Of a DNA stretch of 64,000 nt, positions 57,027 through 64,000 are shown piece by piece. This stretch comes from Tateyamaria pelophila (GTDB lineage: Bacteria > Pseudomonadota > Alphaproteobacteria > Rhodobacterales > Rhodobacteraceae). Both the position numbers and the translations under genes were made by a program. Location: NCBI RefSeq assembly GCF_019966495.1, contig NZ_JAIMIA010000011.1, positions 19,636-83,635 of the forward strand, read 5' to 3'. A model generated the notes under the pieces. It worked only from the letters and a program-made list of their open reading frames with translations, did not search any database and was not told where the DNA came from. Numbering within the stretch: the stretch's first letter is position 1; each line of letters begins with the position of its first letter.

Positions 57027-58040
57027 TTACTCCCAGCCCACCTGATTGAAAATCTCCTGAGCCGTTGAAAGGTTTTGCGCCACTGCCGACAGATCCACAT
57101 CATCTGGCTTGAACAGGCCAAGCGCAGCGACGGACGGGCTCAGACCAACACCCGGTACCGCCGGATATTCGTCATTGCCCGACGAAAAATACTGCTGCGC
57201 CTGATCCGACGTGAGGTATTCTAGGAACGCTACCGCATTTTCATAGTTCGGCGCATGTGCCGCGATGCCACCGCCCGACAGGTTCATATGCGCGCCTTCC
57301 GCGTTCTGGGCCGGAAAGATCCAGCCGATATTGGCCATCGCATCCTGATCGAGGCCTTTCACGTCCGTGCGCAGGGCGCGCGCGAAATAATAGGTGTTCG
57401 AGATCGCGATATCGCATTCACCCGAGACCAGACCGCGCAACTGATCCGTGTCGCCCCCTTGTGGGTCGCGTGCAAAATTGTCCACGACGCCTTGCGCCCA
57501 GCCCCGTGCGGCCTCTTCGCCGTGGTTTTCGATCACTGAAGCCAGCAGCGTCTGCGAGTAGACGTTGCTTGAGGACCGATGACATACCATGCCCTTATAG
57601 GCCGGATCGGCAAGGCTCAGATAATCGGTCGGCGGGTTTTCAACGCGATCCTTTGCAAAAAAGATGATGCGCGCACGTTGAGAAAAGGCGAACCACTGAT
57701 TGTCTTCATCTTGCAAATAGGCGGGGATCCGGTCTTCGAGAACTTCGTTTTGAACCGATTGCAGAACGCCTGCGTCCTTGGCGCGCTGCAAACGCGACGT
57801 GTCCACCGTCAAAAGTACATCCGCCGGGGAATTGGCGCCCTCGGCTTGCATGCGGGCGATCAACTCATCTGCGTTGCCTTCGATCCGGTTGACCGTAATG
57901 CCCGTCAAATCGGTAAAGTCCGAATACAGTCGTTCATCCGTATCGTAGTGACGCGATGAATAAAGGTTGAGTTCCCCGTCCGCCAGGGCGGGTGTTGCGA
58001 TAAGAAGGGCCATAATGCTGGCGGTCAAACAACGGGACAT
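57027..58040 (-). CDS. Iron(III) ABC transporter substrate-binding protein (FbpA/FutA-like)
   Basis: 337 residues with a signal peptide (ends ALADGELN near residue 20). ELNLYSSRHYDTDERLYSDF is the classic first segment, and SNTYYFARAL near residue 210 holds the paired tyrosines that bind ferric ion. It brings iron to an inner-membrane ABC importer, but no permease or ATPase gene is adjacent, so the partner lies elsewhere. The upstream 79 bp are AT-rich and may hold an iron-response site; none could be named. Confidence 0.9.
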   Translation of the reverse strand: MSRCLTASIMALLIATPALADGELNLYSSRHYDTDERLYSDFTDLTGITVNRIEGNADELIARMQAEGANSPADVLLTVDTSRLQRAKDAGVLQSVQNEVLEDRIPAYLQDEDNQWFAFSQRARIIFFAKDRVENPPTDYLSLADPAYKGMVCHRSSSNVYSQTLLASVIENHGEEAARGWAQGVVDNFARDPQGGDTDQLRGLVSGECDIAISNTYYFARALRTDVKGLDQDAMANIGWIFPAQNAEGAHMNLSGGGIAAHAPNYENAVAFLEYLTSDQAQQYFSSGNDEYPAVPGVGLSPSVAALGLFKPDDVDLSAVAQNLSTAQEIFNQVGWE

Positions 58041-58119
58041 GTGTTACTCCAATATATCCTGATAAAAACAGTCAATTAATGATTTCAGCCGAGTCGTCAA
58101 GCATATCCTACAAAAACAC

Positions 58120-59307
58120 TCAGATAATCGTTGTCGCGTCATATCCGTATATCCAGTCCTGTCGCCCGTGGATCAGATTTGGTAAAATGCGTGCGCCGAT
58201 TGCCATCGGCCCATAGATCGCAGCCCGGCCAAGCATCGATCCATGATGAAACAAGCGCGCGTTGGATGCAGAGCCCTTTTGCACCCGCGAAGTCCGGCCG
58301 ATACGCAGATCATGGAACCTGCGAAAGGCAGCGTCCGGCGCGTCCTCGGCATCCAAAGCTGCTGCCAAAATCCATGCGTCCTCAAGTGCTTGCACGGCGC
58401 CCTGCGCCATGGACGGCAGCATTGGGTGTGCTGCATCCCCCAGCAAGACCACCCGTCCCTCGTGCCAGCGCGGCAAGGGGGCGCGATCAAACAGCGCCCA
58501 ACGATTCAAGGTCCCGGCCCGGTCAATCAGCGTTGTTACAACCGGATGCCACCCTGCAAAGGCCGCCTGCGCGTCTGCCTTTTGCCCGACGACGCGCCAT
58601 CCTTCCGGTGAGGGTTCCGGCATTTCGACCATCCCCACAAAGTTGGCCATTGTCCCTGCGCGCAAGCGCGTTGTGACCGCGTGACGCTTGTCGCCCGCCC
58701 AGATGCACGCGCCCGGCGGCGGCGCATGATCCCCCAGCGCGTCAATCGGTACAACGGCGCGCCAGGCCACGTTTCCGGTATAATGCGGTGCGTCCGGCCC
58801 GAGCATCTGGGTACGCAGAACCGAGTGCAGGCCATCTGCGCCAATCACGATATCGCCTGTCATTTCGCTGCCGTCCCCGCAGGAAAGCGCGACGCCCGTG
58901 CTGCTCTGGGCATAGCCCGTGACAGTAACCCCGGTATGGATCGCCTCCGGAGCCAGATTGCGCAACTGCTCTGCCAGAGCCTCCACAAGATCGGCCCGGT
59001 GTATGTGAATATAGGGCGCGCCCCACCGTCGTTCCGCCTCACCGCGCATTTGCAAGCCAAAGACCTTGCGACCGGAGACCCCCATGCGCATTTCGATCTG
59101 TTCCGGCTCGAACAATGTGTCCCGGATCAAAGGGATCACACCGAGTGCTTCGAGCACCCGCCATCCATTTGGCGCGATTTGCAATCCGGCTCCGATTTCG
59201 CTCAGGGCCGGGGCTTGTTCGAGAACGGTCACATCGTGGCCGCGTTGGGCCAGTGCGATGGCTGACGCAAGCCCGCCGACGCCGCCCCCGACAATCAGTG
59301 CCTTCAC
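58120..59307 (-). CDS. FAD-dependent monooxygenase (salicylate hydroxylase-like)
   Basis: 395 residues of the group A flavoprotein monooxygenases. The dinucleotide motif IVGGGVGGLASAIALAQRG is at residues 5-23, the DG motif IVIGADGLHS near 160, and the GD motif VVLLGDAAHPMLPSMAQGA near 290. Relatives hydroxylate salicylate and similar aromatic rings with NAD(P)H and oxygen. It overlaps the CoA transferase by 4 bp as the second gene of a pair. Confidence 0.88.
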   Translation of the reverse strand: MKALIVGGGVGGLASAIALAQRGHDVTVLEQAPALSEIGAGLQIAPNGWRVLEALGVIPLIRDTLFEPEQIEMRMGVSGRKVFGLQMRGEAERRWGAPYIHIHRADLVEALAEQLRNLAPEAIHTGVTVTGYAQSSTGVALSCGDGSEMTGDIVIGADGLHSVLRTQMLGPDAPHYTGNVAWRAVVPIDALGDHAPPPGACIWAGDKRHAVTTRLRAGTMANFVGMVEMPEPSPEGWRVVGQKADAQAAFAGWHPVVTTLIDRAGTLNRWALFDRAPLPRWHEGRVVLLGDAAHPMLPSMAQGAVQALEDAWILAAALDAEDAPDAAFRRFHDLRIGRTSRVQKGSASNARLFHHGSMLGRAAIYGPMAIGARILPNLIHGRQDWIYGYDATTII

Positions 59308-60422
59308 GATAGCGCTCCCTCAGCCCGCAATTGCGCGCGCGCATCTGCGTCCACGCCCATTTCGGAAAGGATCGCGTCAGCGTCCGCACCGGGTGCGCCG
59401 GGCAGTGTCGGCGTGCGCGACGTCGAGCGCCCAAATCGCGGTGCCGGGGCCGCCTGTCGCACGTCCCCCGGCGCTACGTAAACGCCGCGCTGTGCAAGAT
59501 GCGGTTGCGCTGCCGCTTCGTCCAGCGTCAGAACCGGAGCCACGCACGCATCCGTACCCGCGAACGTCGCGGCCCAGGCATCGCGACTGCGCGTCTTCAA
59601 AATCGCCTCAAAGCGCTCTTGCATCGCGGGCCAACTCCTCCGGTCATTCTGATCCGGCAGATCGGCCTGCTGCAACCCCAATCCGTCCAGTAACAGCGCA
59701 TAAAACTGCGGCTCCAGCGCGCCGACGGCCACGTGACGCCCATCGGCGCAGGTATAACAGCGATAAAACGGCGCGCCGCCATCGAGCCAGTTGGTGCCGC
59801 GCTCAGGGTGCCAAATGCCCTGCGCAATCATGCCGTGGAGCAGGCCCATCATTGCGGACACCCCATCGATCATGGCTGCATCTACGACCTGACCCTTGCC
59901 CGACACCCCGCGTTCGATCACTGCAGCCAGCAGACCATAGAGCAGGAACATCGTGCCGCCGCCATAATCTGCCACAAGGTTCATCGGTGGTTCCGGCGGC
60001 CCATCCGCCGGACCCATCATGCTGAGCGCGCCGGTGGTTGCGAGATAGGTGATGTCATGGCCCGCGATCTGCGCGAGCGGCCCGCTTTGCCCCCACCCTG
60101 TCATCCGGCCATAGATCACAGTGTCAGGGCAGTCGTTCGGGCCAAGGTTCAAACGCTCCATCACGCCGGGGCGAAACCCTTCGATCACAATGTCGCAGGT
60201 GCCGATCAGTTTTTGCGCCGTCGCATGCCCCGCCTTGGACTTCAGGTTCAACGCGATAGACCGCTTGCCGCGCCGGTTCACGTCGGTTGGGTCGACCGGG
60301 CCGGAAGCCCGGTCAATCACGATCACATCCGCCCCAAGATCGGCCAGCAACTGGCCCGCCAAAGGGGCCGGGCCAAGCCCTGCAAATTCAACAACTTTCA
60401 GTGTGGCAAGCGGCCCGGTCAT
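59304..60422 (-). CDS. CaiB/BaiF family CoA transferase, alpha-methylacyl-CoA racemase type
   Basis: 372 residues from the ATG at 60422, which opens the family N-terminus (LATLKVVEFAGLGPAPLAGQ); the open frame further upstream looks like shadow. Racemase-type catalytic residues are present: His in AGHDITYLATTGALS, Asp in LVADYGGGTMFL, and the FAGTDACVAPVL segment. The enzyme would invert the methyl centre of branched acyl-CoAs. The coupled monooxygenase gene suggests a joint role in aromatic or branched-acid breakdown. Confidence 0.88.
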   Translation of the reverse strand: MTGPLATLKVVEFAGLGPAPLAGQLLADLGADVIVIDRASGPVDPTDVNRRGKRSIALNLKSKAGHATAQKLIGTCDIVIEGFRPGVMERLNLGPNDCPDTVIYGRMTGWGQSGPLAQIAGHDITYLATTGALSMMGPADGPPEPPMNLVADYGGGTMFLLYGLLAAVIERGVSGKGQVVDAAMIDGVSAMMGLLHGMIAQGIWHPERGTNWLDGGAPFYRCYTCADGRHVAVGALEPQFYALLLDGLGLQQADLPDQNDRRSWPAMQERFEAILKTRSRDAWAATFAGTDACVAPVLTLDEAAAQPHLAQRGVYVAPGDVRQAAPAPRFGRSTSRTPTLPGAPGADADAILSEMGVDADARAQLRAEGALS

Positions 60423-60492
60423 CTCATCCTCCCTTTGCCGCGTGATAGGACAGAAAGCACGGGCAAGCTGCAAGTCCCAACATGCTGCGCGC

Positions 60493-61935
60493 TTAGGCCT
60501 GAAACACCGGAAAACTGACGCCGAGTGCCCAGGCGAGCACCAGTCCAAGGGCCAGACCTGCCGCCAAGGGGCCCGAACGCTGCGCTGCCGCATGGCCCAT
60601 CGTCCCGAATACAAGGTAAAACAGGACCAGTACCGGTGCGATCATGATCAAAAAGAACAGGCCCTCGAAATCCAGCGACACTGCAAAGCCGAGCGACACA
60701 AGAAAAGATCCTCGCACGGCGATACGGCGCAGCAGGCCCGCAGTTGCGGTCAGCGTCGTATCGGCAAGCATGTAAGGCAGCGCCCCGGCGATCATCGCAA
60801 CGATTATCCAAAGACGCTCCGGCGTGGGCCAGAAGTTGGCCGCGTACCGATCCAGTGCAAACCCAAAAAGGGCGGACCAGATTACCAAAAGGCCAAAAGC
60901 GGGCCAAGACATAGGCCCGAACGGAATGCGCCACAGCCTTAAGAGCACCAGTTGAATCGCGCCAAAGACAAACAGGTGGAGCACAAGATAGTCGGCGACC
61001 AACACCGGCAGGATCCCGACATTGAGAGGAACAGCCACCAGCGGAGCAATCACCATTGGCAGGATCAGGGCAATCGCAAGCCGCTTCCGGCTCAGGGTTG
61101 TGTCGGGCAGGGTGCACACGGGCAAATACCGCGCGATACTGCGAAACAGAAAAACAAGACCGAACAGAAGTCCCAAAATCGCCCAGCCAGTGGGCCATAT
61201 CCGCACGTCAGAGCTGCGCCCGTATGCAACATCCAGCCAGTTCACCGCCTCAGCCCGCCCGACGCGGCTTTGCAAGACGGAAACATGTTCGCTGAACGGC
61301 GCTGCAACTGCGCGGCGTGACACATTGCCCGCCTTCACCGTTTCGCCCTCCTCTGCGTCTGCCGGTGCGACCATCTGCACGGCCTCTCTGGCAAAGCCAC
61401 GCAGTCCGGCCTCCCATGCGCCCGAGATAAGCAGCAGGTTGGTCGGGGTGGTCGCGTCGATGGCCTTCGAGAAAGCCGAAATCAGGACAATCGGGCCGAT
61501 ATCGTCCCGTTCGGCAGCCACGCGGACCAGAATATCCGTCGCCATGGAGTGGCCGATCAACGCCACTGGCTGGTCGGTTTCAACGGCGTCAATGACGCTG
61601 TTGGTTTGGGCCATCAACAACCTTGTGGTGCCGTCCAACACGGTCACGTCCCCCGACATCGGCGTCGGGTTTCGGCCGTGTCCCAGATAATCGAAGGCGA
61701 AAACGCGGTACCCTGTCCGCGCCAGAGGCAACGCATACCCCTGCATCATCTGTTGCGATCCGGCAAATCCGTGCGCGATGACAACAGTCGGGCCATTGCC
61801 GTCGGGCGTCGAATATTCCGTGACGGGCGTCTGACCCACGTCGAACTGCGATATCGAGACGGTATGCCGTGCAGTTTCCAGCACCCAAAGCGAGATCATC
61901 GTCATCGCGATGGCAATAATTGCTCTCACTTTCAT
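60493..61935 (-). CDS. Alpha/beta hydrolase with C-terminal membrane domain
   Basis: 480 residues in two parts. An N-terminal anchor helix precedes an alpha/beta hydrolase domain (about residues 35-240): oxyanion segment VVIAHGFAGSQQMM and nucleophile elbow ALIGHSMATDIL. From about residue 245 the chain has roughly seven hydrophobic helices. The hydrolase domain probably faces the periplasm. The substrate is unknown; an esterase or lipid acyl-chain role is possible. It stands alone on the minus strand. Confidence 0.8.
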   Translation of the reverse strand: MKVRAIIAIAMTMISLWVLETARHTVSISQFDVGQTPVTEYSTPDGNGPTVVIAHGFAGSQQMMQGYALPLARTGYRVFAFDYLGHGRNPTPMSGDVTVLDGTTRLLMAQTNSVIDAVETDQPVALIGHSMATDILVRVAAERDDIGPIVLISAFSKAIDATTPTNLLLISGAWEAGLRGFAREAVQMVAPADAEEGETVKAGNVSRRAVAAPFSEHVSVLQSRVGRAEAVNWLDVAYGRSSDVRIWPTGWAILGLLFGLVFLFRSIARYLPVCTLPDTTLSRKRLAIALILPMVIAPLVAVPLNVGILPVLVADYLVLHLFVFGAIQLVLLRLWRIPFGPMSWPAFGLLVIWSALFGFALDRYAANFWPTPERLWIIVAMIAGALPYMLADTTLTATAGLLRRIAVRGSFLVSLGFAVSLDFEGLFFLIMIAPVLVLFYLVFGTMGHAAAQRSGPLAAGLALGLVLAWALGVSFPVFQA

Positions 61936-62090
61936 CAGCTTCTTGTGGCCCCCGTTATAGTTGGAAAACTGTGTCGCATGCCAATCATGTCAAGCAAAGC
62001 GATCCGTAGTGGTCCACGGAGCGAGGCACGCCAAAAGGCGCCTGAATGCAAAACATTGCGACGCGACACGGTTTTCGACGGCCATAAACT

Positions 62091-62549
62091 CTACCAGTCC
62101 AGACTTGCATTCGGGTCCCGCAAGGCTTGCAGCCGTCGGGCCGCATGCATCGCGAATTTCTGGACCATCACCTTACGACGGGCCGCCGCAATCTTGTTTT
62201 CCGGCGCCACGCGAACAATCTCCGCGTCATATGCGTCACCGATCATCACCCCGGTTTCATCTGGCAGTATGTCAACCGGAAACGTGGAGTCTACTGCCCA
62301 GAAAAATCTGTCGCACCACTCCAGATACCCCTCCCATTTCTGGTCTGACATTAAATCGGCGCGGCTGGATTTGCATTCCACCACCCAGATTTCCCCCTTG
62401 GGACCGAGCGCAATGACATCAACACGAAGGCCGCGGGCCGGAACAAACTCTTCGACGGTGACCCATCCCAGAGATGCTAAATGGCGGGATACACCACGGG
62501 CCAAAAGCTGGCCCGGTGTGGGAATGGTGGGATCAGGTATGTTTTGCAT
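62091..62549 (-). CDS. mmcB: MmcB family DNA repair nuclease
   Basis: 152 residues with the PD-(D/E)XK nuclease core: D44 in RVDVIALG, then E58 and K60 in WVVECKSS. The whole length and the conserved GVSRHLASLGW start match the alphaproteobacterial MmcB family, which is part of the LexA-controlled response to mitomycin C damage in Caulobacter. No LexA box was recognised in the upstream region, 62550-62764. Confidence 0.88.
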   Translation of the reverse strand: MQNIPDPTIPTPGQLLARGVSRHLASLGWVTVEEFVPARGLRVDVIALGPKGEIWVVECKSSRADLMSDQKWEGYLEWCDRFFWAVDSTFPVDILPDETGVMIGDAYDAEIVRVAPENKIAAARRKVMVQKFAMHAARRLQALRDPNASLDW

Positions 62550-62601
62550 GACCCAGTCTTACGAACAAACCCTGAACACTGGCAAGGCGCTGCTGTTGAA
62601 C

Positions 62602-62633
62602 GCCCAAGAAAATTCGTACGAATTTTCTTGGGC
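62602..62633. repeat. Perfect 32-bp palindrome in the mmcB-arsR divergent region
   Basis: The 16 bases GCCCAAGAAAATTCGT (62602-62617) are followed at once by their exact complement (62618-62633), with no loop. It lies 53 bp upstream of mmcB and 132 bp upstream of the ArsR-family gene. It could be a binding site for a dimeric or tetrameric protein, or a cruciform. The AAAATTCGTACGAATTTT core is not a known LexA site. Confidence 0.75.
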
Positions 62634-62691
62634 ATGCAAACGGAACCGGTCCGCATTCGGCAGAAAACGTGAAAAACATGCATTTGTGACC

Positions 62692-62721
62692 TTGAAGTAA
62701 AACCAAATGGTGTCATATTAA
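62692..62721 (+). promoter_or_regulatory. Candidate promoter of the ArsR-SRPBCC operon
   Basis: TTGAAG (62692-62697) and TATTAA (62716-62721) are 18 bp apart and lie 44 bp before the ATG. The first operator (ACCAAATGGT) sits between them, so a bound repressor would block RNA polymerase. Confidence 0.5.
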
Positions 62722-62736
62722 ATAAAACCAAAAGGT
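62702..62736. promoter_or_regulatory. Tandem candidate ArsR operators
   Basis: Two near-identical 10-bp palindromic sites, ACCAAATGGT (62702-62711) and ACCAAAAGGT (62727-62736), are 25 bp apart on centre. One overlaps the promoter spacer and the other lies just after the -10. The ACC...GGT half-sites suit a winged-helix dimer of the ArsR type, suggesting self-repression. Confidence 0.6.
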
Positions 62737-62764
62737 ACTATTTCATATGCAATCAGGAGACCCC

Positions 62765-63085
62765 ATGACCGATACCGCACAGAACGTGTTCCGTGCTTTG
62801 GCCGACCCGACCCGACGAGACATCCTGCGCATGCTGGGCCGCGATGCTATGACAATTGGCCAGGTCGCCGGCCAATTCGACATGACGCGGGCTGCGATAA
62901 AAAAACACCTGACCGTGCTCAATGATGGCGGCCTGATTACAGTCGAGGCACGCGGTCGCGAGCGGATCAACAAGTTCAACCCGGCAGGGCTCGCCCCCGT
63001 GTTGTCCTGGCTCGAATACTTCGACCGATTCTGGGATGACCGTCTCGCCGCCCTCAAAACAACCATTGACAAGGACACAGCATGA
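62765..63085 (+). CDS. ArsR-family transcriptional regulator (SRPBCC-linked type)
   Basis: 106 residues from the ATG at 62765, five bases after AGGAG. The winged helix-turn-helix spans ALADPTRRDILRML to IKKHLTVLNDGGLI. It has no metal-binding cysteines, so it is not an arsenic sensor. It belongs to the group that is co-transcribed with an AHSA1-domain gene, with which it overlaps (ATGA). It probably represses its own operon through the two ACC...GGT sites upstream. Confidence 0.88.
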   Translation: MTDTAQNVFRALADPTRRDILRMLGRDAMTIGQVAGQFDMTRAAIKKHLTVLNDGGLITVEARGRERINKFNPAGLAPVLSWLEYFDRFWDDRLAALKTTIDKDTA

Positions 63086-63501
63086 CCGCCACGAATCTCA
63101 CTAAAACCATATACCTTGCTGCACCGCGCACCAAAGTCTGGGACTATCTCACCCAGCCTGAACATCTGGCCAAGTGGTTTCATGCGCCCAAGGCACCCAT
63201 GATCGAAGGGCAGAAGCTGGAAATGTTCGGAACGGAAAGCGGCGATCTGCTGATCTGGGGCACCGTCAGCAAAGCGCAAAAGCCCGATTACCTTGAATAC
63301 ACGTTTACGGTCAAACCCATGGGCGACACTGTCAGCATCGTCAAATGGACCCTCACCGAGGTACCGGGCGGAACGCAATTGTCGCTGGTTCACGAGGGAC
63401 TCCCGCAAGATGCCGAGGCTTTTGGCTTGATCATTTCGCTGGACAAGGGCTGGGACGATCACCTCATGCGGATGCGCACACATGTGCACGACCCTGCATG
63501 A
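63082..63501 (+). CDS. SRPBCC / AHSA1-domain protein
   Basis: 139 residues with the Bet v1-like fold: TIYLAAPRTKVWDYLTQPEHLAKWF at the N-terminus is the family opening, and SLVHEGLPQDAEAFG near the end. Such proteins have a deep hydrophobic pocket and may hold the ligand sensed by the coupled ArsR-family regulator. No enzyme activity can be claimed. It is the second gene of a two-gene operon. Confidence 0.85.
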   Translation: MTATNLTKTIYLAAPRTKVWDYLTQPEHLAKWFHAPKAPMIEGQKLEMFGTESGDLLIWGTVSKAQKPDYLEYTFTVKPMGDTVSIVKWTLTEVPGGTQLSLVHEGLPQDAEAFGLIISLDKGWDDHLMRMRTHVHDPA

Positions 63502-63559
63502 TCGTTGCGCATGAACCTTGGCGCCACCGTCCGGCCCGAGACGACGGTGCAAGCCATTG

Positions 63560-64000
63560 GGGTTCGTTTTTGAAATTTAGGCAGCACACCCATTAATTCT
63601 TGTTTGATTGCATAGTTTTGTGATTCAGTTTCGTTCAAACAACGGGCGGGAGGATACAAGTGGCGCGATCAGACATGACCGATCTGGAATGGGAGTTCAT
63701 CAAGGCGACCTTGCCGACCAAAACACGCGGCAAGAAACGGGTTGATGATCGCCGCGTGATCAACGGCATTTTCTACGTCCTGCGCACCGGCATCCCTTGG
63801 GCTGACCTACCCAGCGAATACGGCCCGCCGACAACGGTCTACAACCGGTTTAACCGCTGGAGCTATGCGGGCCATTGGGACCGGATCATGGACGCCATCG
63901 CCGATGCGCATAACGTTGACATGGTGATGGTCGACGGGACCAGCGTGCGCGCGCATCATTCCGCCGCGACGCTAAAAAAAAGACCCGCGCCGCTGTTTAG
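63560..64000 (+). mobile_element. IS5-family (IS427-group) insertion sequence, left part
   Basis: The transposase reading frame begins at 63660, and the sequence before it (GTGATTCA near 63620) resembles the inner side of IS427-group ends. The exact left terminal repeat is not certain because the right end is beyond the window. The start coordinate is approximate. Confidence 0.6.
63660..64000 (+). CDS. IS5-family transposase, frame A (3' end outside window)
   Basis: The frame begins with a GTG at 63660, six bases after GGGAGG, giving ARSDMTDLEWEFIKATLP, and runs through VDDRRVINGIFYVLRTGIPWADLP and YNRFNRWSYAGHW, the DUF4096-type N-terminus of IS427-group transposases. The first catalytic Asp is in MVDGTSVRAHHSAA. 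At 63974-63981 eight A are followed by G. In the present frame the reading goes to KKRPAPLF, but a shift into the +1 frame gives KKDPRRCL, the expected continuation. So either a programmed frameshift makes the full DDE transposase, or the copy is broken. Confidence 0.8.
   Translation, partial: MARSDMTDLEWEFIKATLPTKTRGKKRVDDRRVINGIFYVLRTGIPWADLPSEYGPPTTVYNRFNRWSYAGHWDRIMDAIADAHNVDMVMVDGTSVRAHHSAATLKKRPAPLF

Noticed and set aside
62477..62731. Minus-strand frame running through the 32-bp palindrome
   Set aside because: It overlaps the mmcB start and the palindrome, lacks motifs, and its composition is not coding-like.

Overview
The window is GC-rich, densely coding DNA from an alphaproteobacterium, most likely a marine Rhodobacterales (Roseobacter-clade) bacterium. 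The evidence is the gene content: an N-methylglutamate methylamine pathway in Roseobacter order, a glgP-glgB-glgC-glgA-glgX-malQ-pgm glycogen operon, an MmcB-type nuclease, TRAP and split YeeE transporters, and an IS427-group IS5 element. No rRNA, tRNA or CRISPR array was seen. All identifications rest on reading motifs by eye; no database search was run.

Layout. (1) 1-2746, plus: arsenic module, with the 3' part of a thioredoxin/LMW-PTP-type arsC, an arsenic-associated GAPDH and arsJ. (2) 2769-6664, minus: intermembrane lipid transport genes pqiA (as two half-genes), pqiB and pqiC. (3) 6847-8855: LysR regulator divergent from a sterol desaturase/fatty acid hydroxylase family gene. (4) 8864-13134, minus: RND efflux pump (adaptor and permease). 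(5) 13632-26701, minus: seven-gene glycogen operon, with a LacI/GalR-like palindrome upstream. (6) 27004-27954: secreted protein of unknown function. (7) 28152-40244: methylamine utilisation, mgdABCD, an XRE-cupin regulator, then mgsABC and gmaS. A minus-strand pair of unrelated genes sits between the two halves.

(8) 40377-41464, minus: DUF2892 protein and a two-subunit YeeE/YedE sulfur transporter. (9) 41880-49288, plus: eight tightly coupled genes, comprising an NMT1/THI5-like ABC transporter, a cytosine-deaminase-like amidohydrolase, an FAD-linked oxidase, two flavodoxin-fold NAD(P)H reductases and a creatininase-family amidohydrolase. This looks like an import and ring-breakdown route for an unidentified nitrogen heterocycle and is the best candidate here for an undescribed system. 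(10) 49380-52514, minus: a dctP-dctQ-dctM TRAP transporter that converges on it. (11) 52873-54651: a heavily damaged zinc-type alcohol dehydrogenase pseudogene and a carboxymuconolactone decarboxylase family gene. (12) 55012-64000: acs; an orphan iron-binding ABC protein; an AMACR-type CoA transferase with an FAD monooxygenase; a hydrolase with a membrane domain; mmcB; an ArsR-SRPBCC pair with visible operators; and the left part of an IS5-family transposase cut by the window edge.

Themes. The glycogen operon holds both synthesis (glgC, glgA, glgB) and breakdown (glgP, glgX, malQ, pgm). The methylamine cluster gives nitrogen and one-carbon units by way of gamma-glutamylmethylamide and N-methylglutamate. 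The arsenic module turns arsenate into 1-arseno-3-phosphoglycerate for export.
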